From the NCBI RefSeq assembly GCF_017916455.1, contig NZ_JAFMSY010000001.1, forward strand, positions 248,001-312,000: a stretch of DNA of 64,000 nucleotides, read 5' to 3'. This document shows, piece after piece, positions 62,954-64,000 of the stretch. The stretch is from Nocardioides xinjiangensis. Its GTDB lineage: Bacteria > Actinomycetota > Actinomycetes > Propionibacteriales > Nocardioidaceae. How positions within the stretch are numbered: position 1 is the stretch's first letter; the number at the start of each line of letters is the position of its first letter. The translations under genes were made by a program, and so were the position numbers. Below the pieces are notes generated by a model that worked only from the letters and a program-made list of their open reading frames with translations, made no database searches and was not told where the DNA came from.

Positions 62954-63853
62954 GTGCACAGCGAGCAGACCCGGCGTACGACCCTGCTCGCGTCCGCCGC
63001 CCTCCTCGCGCTGGCCGCGTGCTGGGGGTCGACGTTCTTCATGATCAAGGACCTGCTCGACCGCGTGCCGACGCTGGACTTCCTGGCCGTCCGGTTCGGC
63101 ATCGCCGCGCTCGTGCTCGTGGCGGTGGCGCCGCGGGCGCTCGGCCGGCTCTCCCCGGTGGTGCGGCGGCACGCGGTGGTCCTCGGCGCGCTCTACGGGG
63201 TGGCGCAGATCCTCCAGACCGCCGGGCTGGCGCACACGCCGGCCAGCGTCAGCGGCTTCGTCACCGGGCTGTACGTCGTCTGCACGCCGCTCCTGGCCGC
63301 CGCGATCCTCCGTACCCGGATCCCGCCGGTGACCTGGGTCGCGGTCACCCTGGCCACGGCCGGGCTCGCCGTGCTCGCGCTCGACGGCTTCAGCATCGGC
63401 TACGGCGAGCTCGTCACGCTGACCTCCGCCGTCCTCTACGCGCTGCACATCGTCGGGCTCGGGGCGTGGTCGACCGCCCAGGACGCCGTCGGGATGACCA
63501 TCCTGCAGATCATCGTGATCGCCGTCGTCTGCACCCTGGCGACCGCGCACGACGGGATCGTCCTGCCCGACCGGGCCGGCGACTGGGCGTCCGTGGCCTA
63601 CATGGCCGTCGTCGTCGGTGCCCTCGGACTGCTCGGACAGACCTGGGCGCAGGCGCACCTGACGCCCACCCGGAGCGCGATCATCATGAGCATGGAGCCG
63701 GTGTTCGCCTCCTTCTTCGCCGTCTGGCTGGGCGGCGAGGACCTCACCACGCGGCTGCTGCTCGGCGGCGCGATGGTGCTCGTCGCGATGCTGACGGTCG
63801 AGCTCGCGCCGCGGCGCCCGGTCGAGGGCGAGGTCGCGCACATCGCCGTGTGA
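62954..63853 (+). CDS. EamA/DMT family transporter
   Basis: A 299-residue membrane protein with ten likely helices in two EamA repeats. The first starts LLALAACWGSTFFMIKDLLD and FLAVRFGIAALVLVAVAP; the second starts VTLTSAVLYALHIVGLGAWS and ends AIIMSMEPVFASFFAVWLGG with LLLGGAMVLVAMLTVEL. Members export amino acids, nucleotides or other metabolites; the substrate is not readable. The GTG at 62954 is supported by the TAGCCT element 6 bases before. Confidence 0.92.
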   Translation: MHSEQTRRTTLLASAALLALAACWGSTFFMIKDLLDRVPTLDFLAVRFGIAALVLVAVAPRALGRLSPVVRRHAVVLGALYGVAQILQTAGLAHTPASVSGFVTGLYVVCTPLLAAAILRTRIPPVTWVAVTLATAGLAVLALDGFSIGYGELVTLTSAVLYALHIVGLGAWSTAQDAVGMTILQIIVIAVVCTLATAHDGIVLPDRAGDWASVAYMAVVVGALGLLGQTWAQAHLTPTRSAIIMSMEPVFASFFAVWLGGEDLTTRLLLGGAMVLVAMLTVELAPRRPVEGEVAHIAV

Positions 63854-63898
63854 GCCGGCGCGGATGCCGCTTCCCCCGCGCGGTCGTGGCGGAGCCCC

Positions 63899-63904
63899 TA
63901 TCGT
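63899..63904 (+). promoter_or_regulatory. -10 hexamer, leaderless promoter of the last gene
   Basis: TATCGT, six bases before the GTG at 63911. Confidence 0.5.
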
Positions 63905-63910
63905 GGCTGC

Positions 63911-64000
63911 GTGGACAGGTGCGTGGCGTGCGGGGCCGAGCTCGGCGTGGGCCGGTTCTGCCTCAACTGCGGGCACCCGATCGGCACACCGGCACCCACG
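63911..64000 (+). CDS. Start of a zinc-ribbon protein (cut by window edge)
   Basis: The first 30 codons of a gene that runs off the end. The sequence starts with a zinc ribbon: two Cys pairs, CVACG and CLNCG, at residues 4-7 and 17-20, then HPIGTPAPT. Many actinobacterial membrane or FHA-type proteins begin this way, so no function can be given. The GTG is supported by TATCGT six bases upstream. Confidence 0.6.
   Translation, partial: MDRCVACGAELGVGRFCLNCGHPIGTPAPT

Overview
The window is about 64 kb of very GC-rich DNA from a high-GC Gram-positive bacterium. It most resembles Nocardioides or another member of the Propionibacteriales. Supporting signs are strong G/C bias at third codon positions, many GTG starts, 4-base ATGA/GTGA gene overlaps, a Wag31/SepF-type division locus, DnaE1 plus DnaE2, and a PriA-type HisA. 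Gene content and order from divIVA to the PASTA kinase follow the Mycobacterium tuberculosis Rv2145c-Rv2176 region, from memory of that genome. No rRNA, tRNA, CRISPR array, insertion sequence or prophage was seen.

Layout. 1-8911: a truncated amino-acid-binding lipoprotein and the histidine genes hisDCBH and priA-hisF (minus strand). Three unrelated genes lie between hisH and priA: a zinc-ribbon membrane protein, a DUF222/HNH nuclease and a hemerythrin-like protein. 8989-18511: a LON-domain protein, a YbaK deacylase, a DUF3352 protein, a small membrane protein with dnaE (replicative polymerase), a DUF2332 protein and a secreted ThuA-like protein. 18625-40700: one long minus-strand block for cell wall synthesis and division. 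It reads mraZ, a 52-aa membrane protein, rsmH, ftsL-like, ftsI, murE, murF, mraY, murD, ftsW, murG, murC, ftsQ, ftsZ, pgeF, yggS, sepF, yggT, divIVA, then a second unit traR/dksA-like, lspA, rluD and a GNAT-chorismate mutase fusion. 41093-45709: a moxR, DUF58, transglutaminase operon. 45939-53132: DUF3040, then DNA-damage genes (dinB, a methyltransferase, dnaE2, a HEPN protein, DUF6504). 53349-64000: small metabolic and membrane genes, metF, a prenyl synthase, a barstar/RNase pair, an Rv2175c-like DNA-binding protein, a GH16-like secreted protein, a PknL-like PASTA kinase, a drug/metabolite transporter and the start of a zinc-ribbon protein.

Regulation seen in the sequence. mraZ has four 6-base boxes at an exact 10-base period lying over a TTGACG/TAGTGT promoter, as expected for MraZ autoregulation. 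The DUF6504-HEPN-dnaE2 unit has a perfect actinobacterial SOS box (TCGAAC-N4-GTTCGA). A one-mismatch SOS box overlaps the start of the DUF222/HNH gene. At least fifteen genes have a TAnnnT hexamer 6-7 bases before the start codon and no ribosome binding site, the layout of leaderless transcripts; this fixes many start codons. A CRP/GlxR-like palindrome fills the promoter spacer of the ThuA gene.

Most of the window is conserved actinobacterial core. The least ordinary items are the SOS-controlled mutagenesis unit with its two poorly understood partners, the GNAT-chorismate mutase fusion, the RNase/barstar pair inserted in the metF-idsA-pknL neighbourhood, the GH16-like protein with an altered catalytic motif, and the structured segment between mraZ and rsmH.
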